Positions 8,104 through 16,457 of a DNA stretch of 64,000 nucleotides are shown here, piece by piece. Each line of letters starts with the position of its first letter. Within the stretch, counting starts at the first letter, position 1. The DNA lies in NCBI GenBank assembly GCA_903893815.1, contig CAITNS010000041.1, positions 62,001-126,000 of the forward strand, read 5' to 3'. The translations under genes were made by a program, and so were the position numbers. The notes under the pieces are model-generated. The model ran no database searches, was not told the origin of the DNA, and saw nothing but the letters and a program-made list of their open reading frames with translations. This stretch comes from an uncultured Bacteroidota bacterium (GTDB taxonomy: Bacteria > Bacteroidota > Bacteroidia > B-17B0 > Aurantibacillaceae).

Positions 8104-8934
8104 ATGCTATTAATAATCATTTATAAAATGTTAGGCCTTAGCTGGAACAATATAACTTCCAGTGCAAGAAACAATATCGTTTTTGAAGGGCGAAACCAAG
8201 AGTACGGTGCTTATGAAATGCGTCGCAAATACAATTGGACAGTTACTTTAATATTAGCTTGCATGATTGGTACAGTAGTACTAGGAATGGGAATTAAGAT
8301 AGTATTAGGTATGCAAAGTGATGCAGTAGATAAAGAAACAGTGTTGGATATGACCACCATTGACTTAACTCCACCACCAGCTGACAAAAATGAACCACCA
8401 CCACCACCACCACCACCGCCACCTCCCGTATTGGAAACAGTAAAATTTGTTCCTCCAGTAATTAAGGATGATGCGGTTGAAACGGATCCACCACCACCAC
8501 AAGAAAAGTTAACTGAAACTAATGTTAGTACAGTTACTCAAGAAGGTGATGGAGATGCGGTAGTTGTGCCAACAGAAGGAAATGGTAATGGTGTAGTTGA
8601 AGAAAAGGCACCAGAAATCTTTACAGTAGTAGAGGAAATGCCAGAATTCCCAGGTGGAGCAATGGAAATGATGAAATACATTCAAAAAAACATTCAATAC
8701 CCTCAAATGGCTAAAGAAGCTGGTTTAAGTGGGAAATGTTTCTTGAAGTTTGTTGTTAACGGAAGCGGAAACATTACAGATGTTACGGTGTTAAAAGGTG
8801 TACCGGGATGCGGAGAATGCGACAGAGAAGCAATTCGAGTTGTAAAATCAATGCCAAACTGGAAAGCTGGAAAACAAAACGGTAGAGCCGTATCAGTTTT
8901 CTTTAACTTACCAATCAATTTCCAATTAAAATAA
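8104..8934 (+). CDS. tonB: TonB family energy transducer
   Basis: A 276-residue protein with the Bacteroidota TonB N-terminal signature NNIVFEGRNQEYGAYEMRR, one membrane helix (about residues 40-62), a polyproline stretch (about 97-110) encoded by CCA repeats, and the C-terminal TonB domain (about 178-276: EEMPEFPGGAMEMMKYIQ, YPQMAKEAGLSGK, INFQLK). It carries proton-motive energy to outer-membrane receptors. An ATG at 8128 would give a start closer to the conserved N-terminal motif and is a credible alternative. It is the last gene of the exb operon and is followed by a terminator. Confidence 0.93.
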   Translation: MLLIIIYKMLGLSWNNITSSARNNIVFEGRNQEYGAYEMRRKYNWTVTLILACMIGTVVLGMGIKIVLGMQSDAVDKETVLDMTTIDLTPPPADKNEPPPPPPPPPPPVLETVKFVPPVIKDDAVETDPPPPQEKLTETNVSTVTQEGDGDAVVVPTEGNGNGVVEEKAPEIFTVVEEMPEFPGGAMEMMKYIQKNIQYPQMAKEAGLSGKCFLKFVVNGSGNITDVTVLKGVPGCGECDREAIRVVKSMPNWKAGKQNGRAVSVFFNLPINFQLK

Positions 8935-8949
8935 TATAACACTCATTAT

Positions 8950-8988
8950 AAAAATCCCCTCTTCCAAAAGGCTGAGGGGATTTTTTTT
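8950..8988 (+). terminator. terminator after tonB
   Basis: A perfect stem, AAATCCCCTC with GAGGGGATTT, a 12-base loop and a run of eight T. It ends the exb-ton operon. Confidence 0.88.
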
Positions 8989-9034
8989 ACGCTTCGATTA
9001 TCAAACCAAGGCGTGATGACAAATAAAATATATC

Positions 9035-9250
9035 ATGATAAAAAAATCTCCAACAGAAATGATAAACCTTGTATTTAGTGGTATGATGGTTTTACTAACC
9101 TTTACTGGCGCAATTGTATTTTTCTTTACAGATTTATTAAGCGATAAAGCATTTGGAAGCAAGCGTATTGTATTAGGCGTTGTGTTTTTAGCGTATGCTA
9201 TTTATCGTTCTTACAGAATGTTTAGTGCCTATAAACAAAAAGAACAATAA
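9035..9250 (+). CDS. small two-helix membrane protein
   Basis: A 71-residue protein with two predicted membrane segments (about residues 11-32 and 43-60) and a basic C-terminus (YRSYRMFSAYKQKEQ). Small proteins of this kind often sit between tonB and a PstS-like gene in Bacteroidota. Function is unknown. It is separated from tonB by a terminator, so it probably has its own promoter. On the other side the TPR and PstS-like genes are convergent rather than co-directional. Confidence 0.65.
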   Translation: MIKKSPTEMINLVFSGMMVLLTFTGAIVFFFTDLLSDKAFGSKRIVLGVVFLAYAIYRSYRMFSAYKQKEQ

Positions 9251-9346
9251 TAGCACGCATGATACTAGCTCCATTGGAGCGACATAGTAATTCACTTTGG
9301 CCTTTAAAATAAATGACACTGCCCGAAGGGACAAAACATCAAAAAC

Positions 9347-9377
9347 AAAAAGGCTCTGCAAATATGCCGAGCCTTTT
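9347..9377 (-). terminator. terminator of the TPR/PstS-like genes
   Basis: Stem AAAAGGCTC with GAGCCTTTT and a 12-base loop. On the minus strand it is followed by TTTTTGTTTTT. It lies 36 bases past the TPR gene's stop. Confidence 0.78.
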
Positions 9378-9412
9378 CAATTCTATTTCTTCTTTTTAGA
9401 TTTTGGTTGTTT

Positions 9413-11068
9413 TCATTTCCCAGCAGGGCTTTTAAAGAAATCATTAGCCGGCTTGTTAGCTGGATCTAATTCTTTAACCAAGTTAAAATATTCTTTAGCT
9501 TTCGCTAAATCTTTTTCTTTAGAGAAAGCAAAGTGAGAACCTAAATATAAATAAGCCTCAATTAAGTTTTGTTTTACTAAAGCTTTTTCTTCCGGTTTCA
9601 CTAAACTAATTGCTTTTTCGTAATGTGGTTTAGCTAATCCTTTTTCATCTTTTACATCTTGTTGTACATTTGCTTTACCTCTCCAAAAATAAGCAATGGC
9701 ATATGCTGGGCTAATCTGAGTTAATTTAGAAAAACAAGTATCTGCTTTTACAAATAAATCTAATGCCTCAACATCTTTTTTCTCTCTTTGTTTAGCACCA
9801 CCATCATAATAGTATGCACGACCAAACTCATACCAATCTTGAGCATTTAAGTTTTTAGGGTCACCATTCATAATTCTATTATAAGTGTCAACGGCTTTGT
9901 TATACTTTTTAGCTTTCATATATGACTTAGCAATTTCTCTTGTTACTTCATTTGCCAATTTAGGATCCACTTGCGCGGCTTTCTCCATTTCAAGAATTCC
10001 TAAGCTGTCTTTACCTGTTTTAGCTAATAAAATACCTTTGTATTTATAATCAACTGCACTGTATTTAAAATTTGAACCAGCCTTTTCGAAAAATCTGTTT
10101 ATTGCTTTTAATCCTTTTGTGTATGCAGCTGTATCTGTTTTGTTTCCAAGTTCTGCATATGAATACCCTAAATATCTGTCTAGATACATATCTTTACTAC
10201 CAGCATTTTGTGTTTTTTCGCTTTCTGTAATTGATTCTGCATATTGTTTATTGATTACCAAAAATCCTGCATAACGAATACGCGCTTCATCAGAGTTATT
10301 TAATTCTAAATATTTTTTATAACTCTCAACGGCATTAGCTTTTTGTCCTGCTAAATTATATAATTCTGCCTTCTCTCTATAAGCGGGAGCGTAAGTAGGA
10401 TCTAGATCTTGCGCTTTTTTATATAAATCTAAAGCCAATTGGTAATTACGGCCGCGTTGGTATAATTTACCTGCACGCAAAATACCTTTTGGTGATTTTG
10501 GGTTTAACTCCGAAAATTTATCGTATTGTTTAATTGCTGGTCCACCTTCTGTTGGGTTTTTTTCCAATAAGGCATCACCCATTAATAAGTAGTTCTCTGC
10601 ATTTTTTGGTTCTATTTTAATTGCAGTATTTAACAAGGCAATAGCTTCATCAAGACTCTTATTCTCTGCTTCTATATATGTTTCAGCAGTTTTACGCATT
10701 ACCTCCGTATTTTTCTTTAAACCTAACTCGCTAGCTTTAAAGAATTGGGTTTTAGCGTCAGCCGTGTTTCCTTTATACCATAACACCTTACCTAAACCAA
10801 AATAGTTTAAAGGATAGGTAGCATTTAATTCAGCACCTTTTTGGTAATACATATTTGCAGAATCTAAATCTCCTTTTTTAAAGAAGTTTTCTCCGTAGTA
10901 AAAGTAGTTGTCACCTTTATTTGCTTCTTTTGCAATTAAAGCTCTAAAGTCAGAAGCTGCTGCTGCATAACGTTCGTTATCAGTTTTTGTAATGGCGTCT
11001 TGTAACGTTTGAGCAAATGTTGAACTTGCTAAAATAAAACTTGCGCTTATTAATGTTATCTTTTTCAT
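9413..11068 (-). CDS. tetratricopeptide repeat protein, secreted
   Basis: A 551-residue protein with a signal peptide (MKKITLISASFILASSTFAQ) and a chain of TPR units through nearly the whole length. Examples are DNYFYYGENFFKKGDLDSA, AENYLLMGDALLEKNP and NAQDWYEFGRAYYYDGG. TPR arrays are protein-binding scaffolds; this one should be periplasmic or outer-membrane associated. In related genomes a TPR protein of this type is found next to exbB/exbD/tonB and a PstS-like lipoprotein, and the same set is present here. However, the TPR and PstS-like genes point toward tonB instead of following it. The exact role in TonB-linked uptake is unknown. Confidence 0.85.
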   Translation of the reverse strand: MKKITLISASFILASSTFAQTLQDAITKTDNERYAAAASDFRALIAKEANKGDNYFYYGENFFKKGDLDSANMYYQKGAELNATYPLNYFGLGKVLWYKGNTADAKTQFFKASELGLKKNTEVMRKTAETYIEAENKSLDEAIALLNTAIKIEPKNAENYLLMGDALLEKNPTEGGPAIKQYDKFSELNPKSPKGILRAGKLYQRGRNYQLALDLYKKAQDLDPTYAPAYREKAELYNLAGQKANAVESYKKYLELNNSDEARIRYAGFLVINKQYAESITESEKTQNAGSKDMYLDRYLGYSYAELGNKTDTAAYTKGLKAINRFFEKAGSNFKYSAVDYKYKGILLAKTGKDSLGILEMEKAAQVDPKLANEVTREIAKSYMKAKKYNKAVDTYNRIMNGDPKNLNAQDWYEFGRAYYYDGGAKQREKKDVEALDLFVKADTCFSKLTQISPAYAIAYFWRGKANVQQDVKDEKGLAKPHYEKAISLVKPEEKALVKQNLIEAYLYLGSHFAFSKEKDLAKAKEYFNLVKELDPANKPANDFFKSPAGK

Positions 11069-11192
11069 AGTGTTATTTGTAGATATTAAAAATACGATAT
11101 TTAAAAGTCAATTTGCCTGCCAAGCTTTATGTATCAGCAAAAACAGGGTCAAATTTAACATAATTTTAATGTTTGTGAAATCTCTTTCCTGC

Positions 11193-12110
11193 TTATTTTA
11201 ATGGAGTCATATCCACCTCAATCAATCGCTCTTCCTGTCTATTTGGAGGTAAACCTTGTTTTAAAAACATTAATTGTCCTGTTGGACCTGCAATAAAGGT
11301 TTCAATGCCTTTTCCTAAACTAAATTCTGCCGAACGACGAATAATGCAAATGGTTCTGCACAAAGGATAAGCTTTAGTAGCAATATTTGACTGATCTGGC
11401 ATATAAGCTGTTTCGTTATTCTTTTTAGAAACTGCTAATATTTTCACAGACTTTAAAAAATCTTTAGTAGTTGTATCATCTTTATCACTTAGCCAGGCAT
11501 AATCGCAAACACCTATGGCGAGGGAATTTGATGCGATTGCCTTAATTAATTCAGGTGTATTATTTACCGTAGAGCAATTATTACCAAATGTTCCATTAGG
11601 AATTAGAGAATCTTTTAATTGACGCGTACTTCCTGAATTGGCATTGTCAAACACCAACTTAATATGTTGTCCTTGAAATAAAGTGCTATCATTTCCTTTT
11701 AATAAATCAGTTAGTTCTACTAATGAAATCGTAGAATCTGCAAAACTTTTGCTAACCACAAAAGCAATAGCATCACCAGCCGCAAAGGATGTTTGAGGAT
11801 AAATGTTTTTTGCTTTGAACTGAGACAACTCTTTTTCGGTTAAAGGACGAGAAATGGCAATTACCTTACTGCTGTCATTATACAAAGCTTCTATGCATTC
11901 TTTTTCGTTAGAAGTACGCAGCGCAATGTCTGCATATTGATACGTAGTTTTAAATGTGTAAATCTGATTTTGAATATGAAGTGTTAGTCCTTCATCAAAA
12001 AATAAATTAGCCGTACCAGATGTTGGACTATCTTTTTTAGTTATATCGTCTTGCATACCACAAGAACTAAAAACGATCAGGCTTATAATTGTTCCAAAAA
12101 ATAGTTTCAT
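11193..12110 (-). CDS. PstS-like phosphate-binding lipoprotein
   Basis: A 305-residue protein with a lipoprotein signal (IVFSSCG, lipid-modified Cys near residue 17) and the PBP-like domain of the PstS family. Visible features are ALRTSNEKECIEALYNDSS, VIAISRPLTEKEL, a segment starting DNANSGSTRQLKDS (about residues 155-168, the place where the ligand-binding SGT/S motif is found) and RTICIIRRS. Classical PstS delivers phosphate to the PstCAB transporter. No pstCAB genes are in this window, and Bacteroidota versions beside tonB/TPR genes may have a different ligand or role. It lies 124 bases upstream of the TPR gene on the same strand, so they may be co-transcribed. Confidence 0.8.
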   Translation of the reverse strand: MKLFFGTIISLIVFSSCGMQDDITKKDSPTSGTANLFFDEGLTLHIQNQIYTFKTTYQYADIALRTSNEKECIEALYNDSSKVIAISRPLTEKELSQFKAKNIYPQTSFAAGDAIAFVVSKSFADSTISLVELTDLLKGNDSTLFQGQHIKLVFDNANSGSTRQLKDSLIPNGTFGNNCSTVNNTPELIKAIASNSLAIGVCDYAWLSDKDDTTTKDFLKSVKILAVSKKNNETAYMPDQSNIATKAYPLCRTICIIRRSAEFSLGKGIETFIAGPTGQLMFLKQGLPPNRQEERLIEVDMTPLK

Positions 12111-12126
12111 AATAACATTCGTTTGT

Positions 12127-12134
12127 CAAATATA
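12127..12134 (-). promoter_or_regulatory. -7 promoter element of the PstS-like gene
   Basis: Minus-strand TATATTTG, an exact match to TAnnTTTG, 16 bases before the ATG. No clear -33 TTTG was found at the usual spacing. Confidence 0.45.
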
Positions 12135-12210
12135 CAGAATAAACCAAACAGGTATTTACGACTTTATAATTGGTTGTGTATTTCAGATAAGTGGTTGAGA
12201 TAAATAATAA

Positions 12211-12648
12211 CTATTTATTGTCAGAATCTTTCCAGTTATACTTTTGCATAAACTCTTCTACTTCTTTACTAAAAGAAGTTTTAGTATGATGTTCTTCTTG
12301 ATTCTGAATATATGTCTTCACAATCTCAACTTGTGATTCGCTCACTGAAACCGCAAAATAATCGTCTTGCCAAGCAAATTTACCAGAACATAAATTGTTT
12401 TTATTGATCCAAAAAGAAGATTCTCCCTTTATGAGTTGAGCTATTTTAGCAATGCTTTGTTCTTTTCCTAAAGATACTAAACAATGTAAATGGTCTTTAT
12501 ACCCATTAACTGCTAGAATAAATATATCTTTTTCTTTACAATTTTGAATGATGTGCTGATGAACTTTTTGCCTTATCTCTTTTGTTAAATACGGCTCTCT
12601 GTTTTTTGTTGAAAAAACTATGTGAATCCATATTTTGAGATAAGACAT
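12211..12648 (-). CDS. REP-associated tyrosine transposase (RAYT, Y1/IS200-like)
   Basis: A 145-residue single-domain HUH transposase. It has MSYLKIWIHIVFSTKNREP at the N-terminus, the metal-binding HUH motif in YKDHLHCLVSL, KIAQLIKGESSFWIN, and a candidate catalytic tyrosine in KTYIQNQEEHH. RAYTs cut and join single-stranded DNA at REP hairpins and are usually domesticated single-copy genes, not complete insertion sequences. The ATG at 12648 matches the family start; a TTG eight codons upstream is unlikely. The 370 bases upstream are packed with REP-like palindromes and a tandem repeat, which supports the RAYT assignment over an IS200 element. No accessory tnpB is present. Confidence 0.9.
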   Translation of the reverse strand: MSYLKIWIHIVFSTKNREPYLTKEIRQKVHQHIIQNCKEKDIFILAVNGYKDHLHCLVSLGKEQSIAKIAQLIKGESSFWINKNNLCSGKFAWQDDYFAVSVSESQVEIVKTYIQNQEEHHTKTSFSKEVEEFMQKYNWKDSDNK

Positions 12649-12730
12649 TTGATTTGTTTTAGTTAAAGCCAAATTTAATTAATATTATTTAGATTTTTTA
12701 TTTGCTATGTTTGAATTATAGTTATGTATT

Positions 12731-13038
12731 TTGGCTAAAGCCAATGTTTTAATTTATTAGTCTCCGTCTGCTAAAGCAGACGGCAATTAGAAATATTTGA
12801 TACTATTGTATAATGCTAAAGCAGACGGCAATTAGAAATATTTGATACTATTGTATAATGCTAAAGCAGACGGCAATTAGAAATATTTGATACTATTGTA
12901 TAGTGCTAAAGCAGACGGCAATTAGAAATATTTGATACTATTGTATAGTTCTGAAACATACTACAACAATTGCTCAAATTGCGGTTGGCTTCAGCCAACT
13001 GAAAAATAATAAAGAAAAGGGTATTGGCTTTAGCCTAA
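12731..13038. repeat. REP-like palindromes beside the RAYT gene
   Basis: Several hairpins share the motif TTGGCT..AGCCAA: 12731-12744 (TTGGC, TAAA, GCCAA), 12984-12999 (GTTGGCT, TC, AGCCAAC) and an imperfect one at 13024-13038. A half-site (AAAGCCAA) lies at 12665-12672. Such short hairpins near a RAYT gene are the expected substrates of the enzyme. This accounts for the gene-free stretch 12673-13044. Confidence 0.7.
12770..12949. repeat. four tandem copies of a 45-bp repeat
   Basis: Units start at 12770, 12815, 12860 and 12905 and are nearly identical, changing only at the last bases (ATAAT, ATAGT). Each begins GCTAAAGCAGACGGCAATTA. Only the first has the full hairpin CCGTCTGC-TAAA-GCAGACGG (12764-12783), because the left arm CCGTCT lies outside the repeated unit. 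There are no spacers, so it is a tandem duplication and not a CRISPR array. Confidence 0.9.
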
Positions 13039-13044
13039 ATAAAC

Positions 13045-14289
13045 CTAGCTCAACAATCTAATAGATTTTTTAAGTGCTTCAATAAACAAATCAACTTCTT
13101 CAAAAGTATTATAAAAAGCAAAGGAGGCCCTAATAGTTCCAGGGATATTATAAAACTGCCAAAGCGGCTGCGTGCAATGATGTCCGCTTCGAACAGCAAT
13201 TCCGTATTTATCAAGTAACGTTCCAATATCAAAAGGATGAATAGTGCCAACATTAAAAGAAATGACTGAAGTTTTATGTTTAGCGTTTCCGTAAATAACT
13301 AAACCTTCAATTTCATTTAATTGCTTCGTAGCATATTCTAATAACTCGTGTTCGTGTTTTTGAATATTATCAAAACCAATTTCTGCAACATAATTAATTG
13401 CAGCTGCTAAACCAATTCCTCCTTCAATATGTGGCGTTCCTGCTTCAAATTTTAATGGCGACTCGGCAAATTCCGTTTTTTGTAAAGTAACTGTTTTAAT
13501 CGTTCCTCCCCCAGTTTGGTATGGAGGAAGTTTTTGTAACCACTCTTCTTTTCCATATAAAATACCAACGCCTGTTGGTCCAAATAATTTATGTCCACTA
13601 AACACATAAAAATCACAATCTAAATCTTGCACATCTGGTTTTAAATGAGGAACCGCTTGTGCGCCGTCAATGAGAACAGAAGCCCTCCTCTTATCCTCCC
13701 TCAGGGAGGAAGATAGAGTATGGATTTGTTGAATTATTTCTTTTACTGGATTAATTGTTCCGAGTGTATTAGAAATATGAGTGAATGCAACAAGCTTTGT
13801 TTTTGATGTAATTAATTGAGGTAGTTCTTCCAGCATTAATTCACCTGCTTCATTTATAGGAATAAATTTTAAAACGGCTTTCTTTTCTTCACACAATAAT
13901 TGCCAAGGAACAATATTGCTATGATGTTCCATTTGTGTGATGATGATTTCATCTCCTTCTGAAATATTTATCTTTCCAAAACAATGTGCCACTAAATTAA
14001 TAGATTCAGTAGTTCCTTTTGTGAAAATAATTTCACTCGCTTGTTTTGCGTTGAGGTGAAGTTGTATTGTTTTACGAGCTTCTTCATAAGCAATCGTAAT
14101 TTCTCTGCTCAGAGTATGAACCCCGCGATGTATGTTTGAATTTTGAAAAGCGTAATAATGTGAGATAGCGTCAATAACCTGTTGAGGTTTTTGTGCAGTA
14201 GCTCCATTATCAAAATACACTAAGGGCTTTCCATTTACTGTTCTTGAAAGAATAGGAAAATCTTTGCGTATTTCGTTTACATTAAACAT
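13045..14289 (-). CDS. sufS: cysteine desulfurase SufS
   Basis: A 414-residue PLP enzyme that takes sulfur from cysteine for Fe-S cluster assembly. Visible features: N-terminal VNEIRKDFPIL and GKPLVYFDNGATAQKP; ITQMEHHSNIVPWQ; VLIDGAQAVPH; the PLP lysine in YVFSGHKLFGPTG (about residue 235); and the persulfide-carrying Cys372 in RSGHHCTQPL. It is the last gene of the suf operon, three bases after sufD. Between KEIIQQIH and VLIDGAQ there are roughly nine residues more than in typical SufS (SSSLREDKRRAS). This stretch is encoded by a REP-like palindrome read in frame (13680-13718). It lies in a surface loop region, so activity is probably kept. Confidence 0.95.
   Translation of the reverse strand: MFNVNEIRKDFPILSRTVNGKPLVYFDNGATAQKPQQVIDAISHYYAFQNSNIHRGVHTLSREITIAYEEARKTIQLHLNAKQASEIIFTKGTTESINLVAHCFGKINISEGDEIIITQMEHHSNIVPWQLLCEEKKAVLKFIPINEAGELMLEELPQLITSKTKLVAFTHISNTLGTINPVKEIIQQIHTLSSSLREDKRRASVLIDGAQAVPHLKPDVQDLDCDFYVFSGHKLFGPTGVGILYGKEEWLQKLPPYQTGGGTIKTVTLQKTEFAESPLKFEAGTPHIEGGIGLAAAINYVAEIGFDNIQKHEHELLEYATKQLNEIEGLVIYGNAKHKTSVISFNVGTIHPFDIGTLLDKYGIAVRSGHHCTQPLWQFYNIPGTIRASFAFYNTFEEVDLFIEALKKSIRLLS
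13680..13718. repeat. REP-like palindrome within the sufS coding sequence
   Basis: Plus-strand AAGCCCTCC, a short spacer, then TCCTCCCT-C-AGGGAGGA (13694-13710). This has the same layout as the REP between sufB and sufC (AAGCCCCTCC, then CCTCCCC-GAA-GGGGAGG). The reading frame of sufS stays open through it. Confidence 0.65.
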
Positions 14290-14291
14290 AA

Positions 14292-15581
14292 TTAAAGTGC
14301 TTTTTCAAACAAATTCAAAACTCTTTCTTGTAAAGAAGGGATTTCAATTTTGTCAATTAATTCTTGTGCAAATGCTTGTAACAATAATTTACGAGCGCTT
14401 TCTTCGCCAATACCGCGTGCTTTTAAATAAAATAAAGCCTCTGTGTCTATTTTACCTGTTGATGTTCCGTGGGAACATTTTACATCGTCGGCGTAAATTT
14501 CTAATTGAGGCTTTGTATTAATCGTTGCATCGTCACTCATCAAAATATTTTTACTGCTTTGATAAGCGTTTGTTTTTTGTGCGTCTTTACGAACAAATAT
14601 TTTTCCGTTAAACGTTCCTACAGATTTATCTTTGGCGATGCCTTTATACAATTCATTACTTTCGCAATGAGGCATTTGGTGATCAATTAAAGTATGATTA
14701 TCGATTTGCTGCGTGCCATTAGAAATAAATAATCCATTTAAGTGTGCTTCGCAATTAGAATCAGCTAAAACAACATTGTGATTGTTACGAACTAACTCGC
14801 CACTTAATGTAAATGTGTTGTTTGTGTAATTTGAATATTTATTAATTCTTACTTGGTTTGTATTCACCGAATATGATAACGCGCCTTCGTTTTGAAATGC
14901 ATAACAAGTCAATTTTGCATTCTCTCCAACGAATTTTTCGCTGACAAAGTTTGAGAACACTTTCGCAGTACCAATATTATAAAAGCTTTCAATTAACGTA
15001 GCCTCTGCACTTGCTTGTATATTAACAAAATTACGTGTGTTAGTTACATTACTAGAATTGCCACTATTCACATAAATAACATGTAACGGCATTGGAATGA
15101 TATTGTTTTTATCCACTTGTAAAAACAAACCGTTACCTGTAAAAGCAGTGTTTAACGCTATTAAAGCATCCGTGTCAGATTTTGCTTGAGAAGATAATAA
15201 GCCTTTTTCTGAAGAAGATAATTCGTTCAAGGATTTAACCGTTAAACCTTTTACTATCATTTTCTCACTTAGTGCTTCATTATAATTTCCATTAACCACC
15301 ACTAAATTAATTGCCTCATCAATTTTAAGTGGAGCAATATCAGCTTTAGTTAATTCATTAAATGCTTGTTCAACTGATTTAAATTCTTTACGAAGAACTG
15401 CTTCGATATTACAGTATTTATAGTCTTCGTGCTTGTTATTAGGAATACCTTTATCTTCTAAATATCTGATGGCAGAAATAATTTCTGCGTCAGGCATAAA
15501 TGCAACTTTTGAAGACTTACTTTGAAGTTGGTCTAACAATGTTTGTGTAACTGCACTTTTATTATCTGCTACTAACGACAT
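14292..15581 (-). CDS. sufD: SufD, Fe-S cluster scaffold subunit
   Basis: A 429-residue beta-helix protein of the SufBCD scaffold. Conserved features include IPNNKHEDYKYCNIE near residue 50, NHTLIDHQMPHCESNELYKG, GTFNGKIFVRKDAQKTNAYQ, and the C-terminal signature YADDVKCSHGTSTGKIDTE followed by FYLKARGIGEESARKLLLQAF. SufD pairs with SufB and binds the SufC ATPase during Fe-S cluster assembly. The gene starts one base after sufC ends and stops two bases before sufS. The length is normal and no defect is seen. Confidence 0.95.
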   Translation of the reverse strand: MSLVADNKSAVTQTLLDQLQSKSSKVAFMPDAEIISAIRYLEDKGIPNNKHEDYKYCNIEAVLRKEFKSVEQAFNELTKADIAPLKIDEAINLVVVNGNYNEALSEKMIVKGLTVKSLNELSSSEKGLLSSQAKSDTDALIALNTAFTGNGLFLQVDKNNIIPMPLHVIYVNSGNSSNVTNTRNFVNIQASAEATLIESFYNIGTAKVFSNFVSEKFVGENAKLTCYAFQNEGALSYSVNTNQVRINKYSNYTNNTFTLSGELVRNNHNVVLADSNCEAHLNGLFISNGTQQIDNHTLIDHQMPHCESNELYKGIAKDKSVGTFNGKIFVRKDAQKTNAYQSSKNILMSDDATINTKPQLEIYADDVKCSHGTSTGKIDTEALFYLKARGIGEESARKLLLQAFAQELIDKIEIPSLQERVLNLFEKAL

Positions 15582-15582
15582 A

Positions 15583-16341
15583 TTAATCTGCTATTTCAAA
15601 TTCTTTTTTAATTTCATCATATCCTTTGGCTTCCATTTCTAGAGCTAATTCTTTTCCACCGCTTTTGACGATGCGACCTTTGTAAAGAATATGAACAAAA
15701 TCAGGAACGATATAATCTAACAAACGCTGGTAGTGAGTAATTAAAATAGTGGCGTTGTCTTTCGATTTCAATTTGTTAACGCCACTTGCTACAATACGCA
15801 AAGCATCAATATCTAAACCACTATCGGTTTCATCTAATATGGCCAATTTAGGATTTAACATCGCCATTTGAAAAATCTCATTGCGTTTTTTTTCTCCGCC
15901 ACTAAATCCTTCGTTTACACTACGACTTGCAAGTTTAGAATCTAACTCTACTAGTTTTGATTTTTCTTTTACTAATGCTAAGAAATCTTTAGCAGGCATT
16001 TCTTCTTGTCCGTGGTAAGCACGAATTTCGTTTAAAGCAGTACGTAAAAAATTAATATTACTTACACCTGGAATTTCAACTGGATATTGAAACGCTAAAA
16101 ATAAACCTTCTCGTGCTCTGTCTTCTGCAGATAATTCTAATAAATCTTTTCCGTTAAACGTTACTTCGCCTTCCGTTACATCATAATCTTCGCGCCCTGC
16201 TAAAACACTTGATAATGTTGACTTTCCAGAACCATTTGGTCCCATAATCGCGTGAACTTCTCCAGCTTTTACTTCTAAGTTAATGCCTCTTAATATTTCT
16301 TTATCGCCAATTGAGGCATGTAAATTTTTTATTGATATCAT
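15583..16341 (-). CDS. sufC: SufC, ABC-type ATPase of Fe-S assembly
   Basis: A 252-residue ABC ATPase with Walker A GPNGSGKST (about residues 35-43), the SufC-type signature segment VNEGFSGGEKKRNEIFQMA, and Walker B LAILDETDSGLDID. It powers the SufBCD scaffold. The ATG at 16341 is chosen because the reading frame upstream reaches only a TTG inside a REP hairpin. The 116 bases between it and sufB are filled by two inverted REP-like elements. Confidence 0.96.
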   Translation of the reverse strand: MISIKNLHASIGDKEILRGINLEVKAGEVHAIMGPNGSGKSTLSSVLAGREDYDVTEGEVTFNGKDLLELSAEDRAREGLFLAFQYPVEIPGVSNINFLRTALNEIRAYHGQEEMPAKDFLALVKEKSKLVELDSKLASRSVNEGFSGGEKKRNEIFQMAMLNPKLAILDETDSGLDIDALRIVASGVNKLKSKDNATILITHYQRLLDYIVPDFVHILYKGRIVKSGGKELALEMEAKGYDEIKKEFEIAD

Positions 16342-16457
16342 AAGCCCCTCCAACCTCCCCGAAGGGGAGGCTTTTGTTAAATGTTAATATATTGTTTTTT
16401 GTTTTTCACTTTATTTCGTTTATCCCTCCTCCCCTTCGGGGAGGTCGGGCGGGGCTT
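16342..16457. repeat. pair of inverted REP-like elements between sufB and sufC
   Basis: Left element: AAGCCCCTCC, then CCTCCCC-GAA-GGGGAGG (hairpin 16354-16370). Right element, inverted: CCTCCCC-TTC-GGGGAGG (16428-16444), then TCGGGCGGGGCTT. The two form an imperfect 29-bp inverted repeat around about 55 AT-rich bases, a BIME-like arrangement that fills the whole sufB-sufC gap. In RNA they would form stable hairpins and could modulate sufC expression or protect mRNA ends. Confidence 0.82.

Noticed and set aside
9297-9536. A 79-codon plus-strand frame at the end of the TPR gene
   Set aside because: It crosses the terminator hairpin and lies antisense to the TPR gene's conserved end.
12211-12648. 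Complete IS200/IS605 insertion sequence
   Set aside because: There is no tnpB and no defined left/right end pair; the surrounding REP-like hairpins fit a domesticated RAYT better.
12770-12949. Regular repeats that might be a CRISPR array
   Set aside because: The four 45-bp units follow each other without spacers and no cas gene is present; it is a simple tandem repeat.
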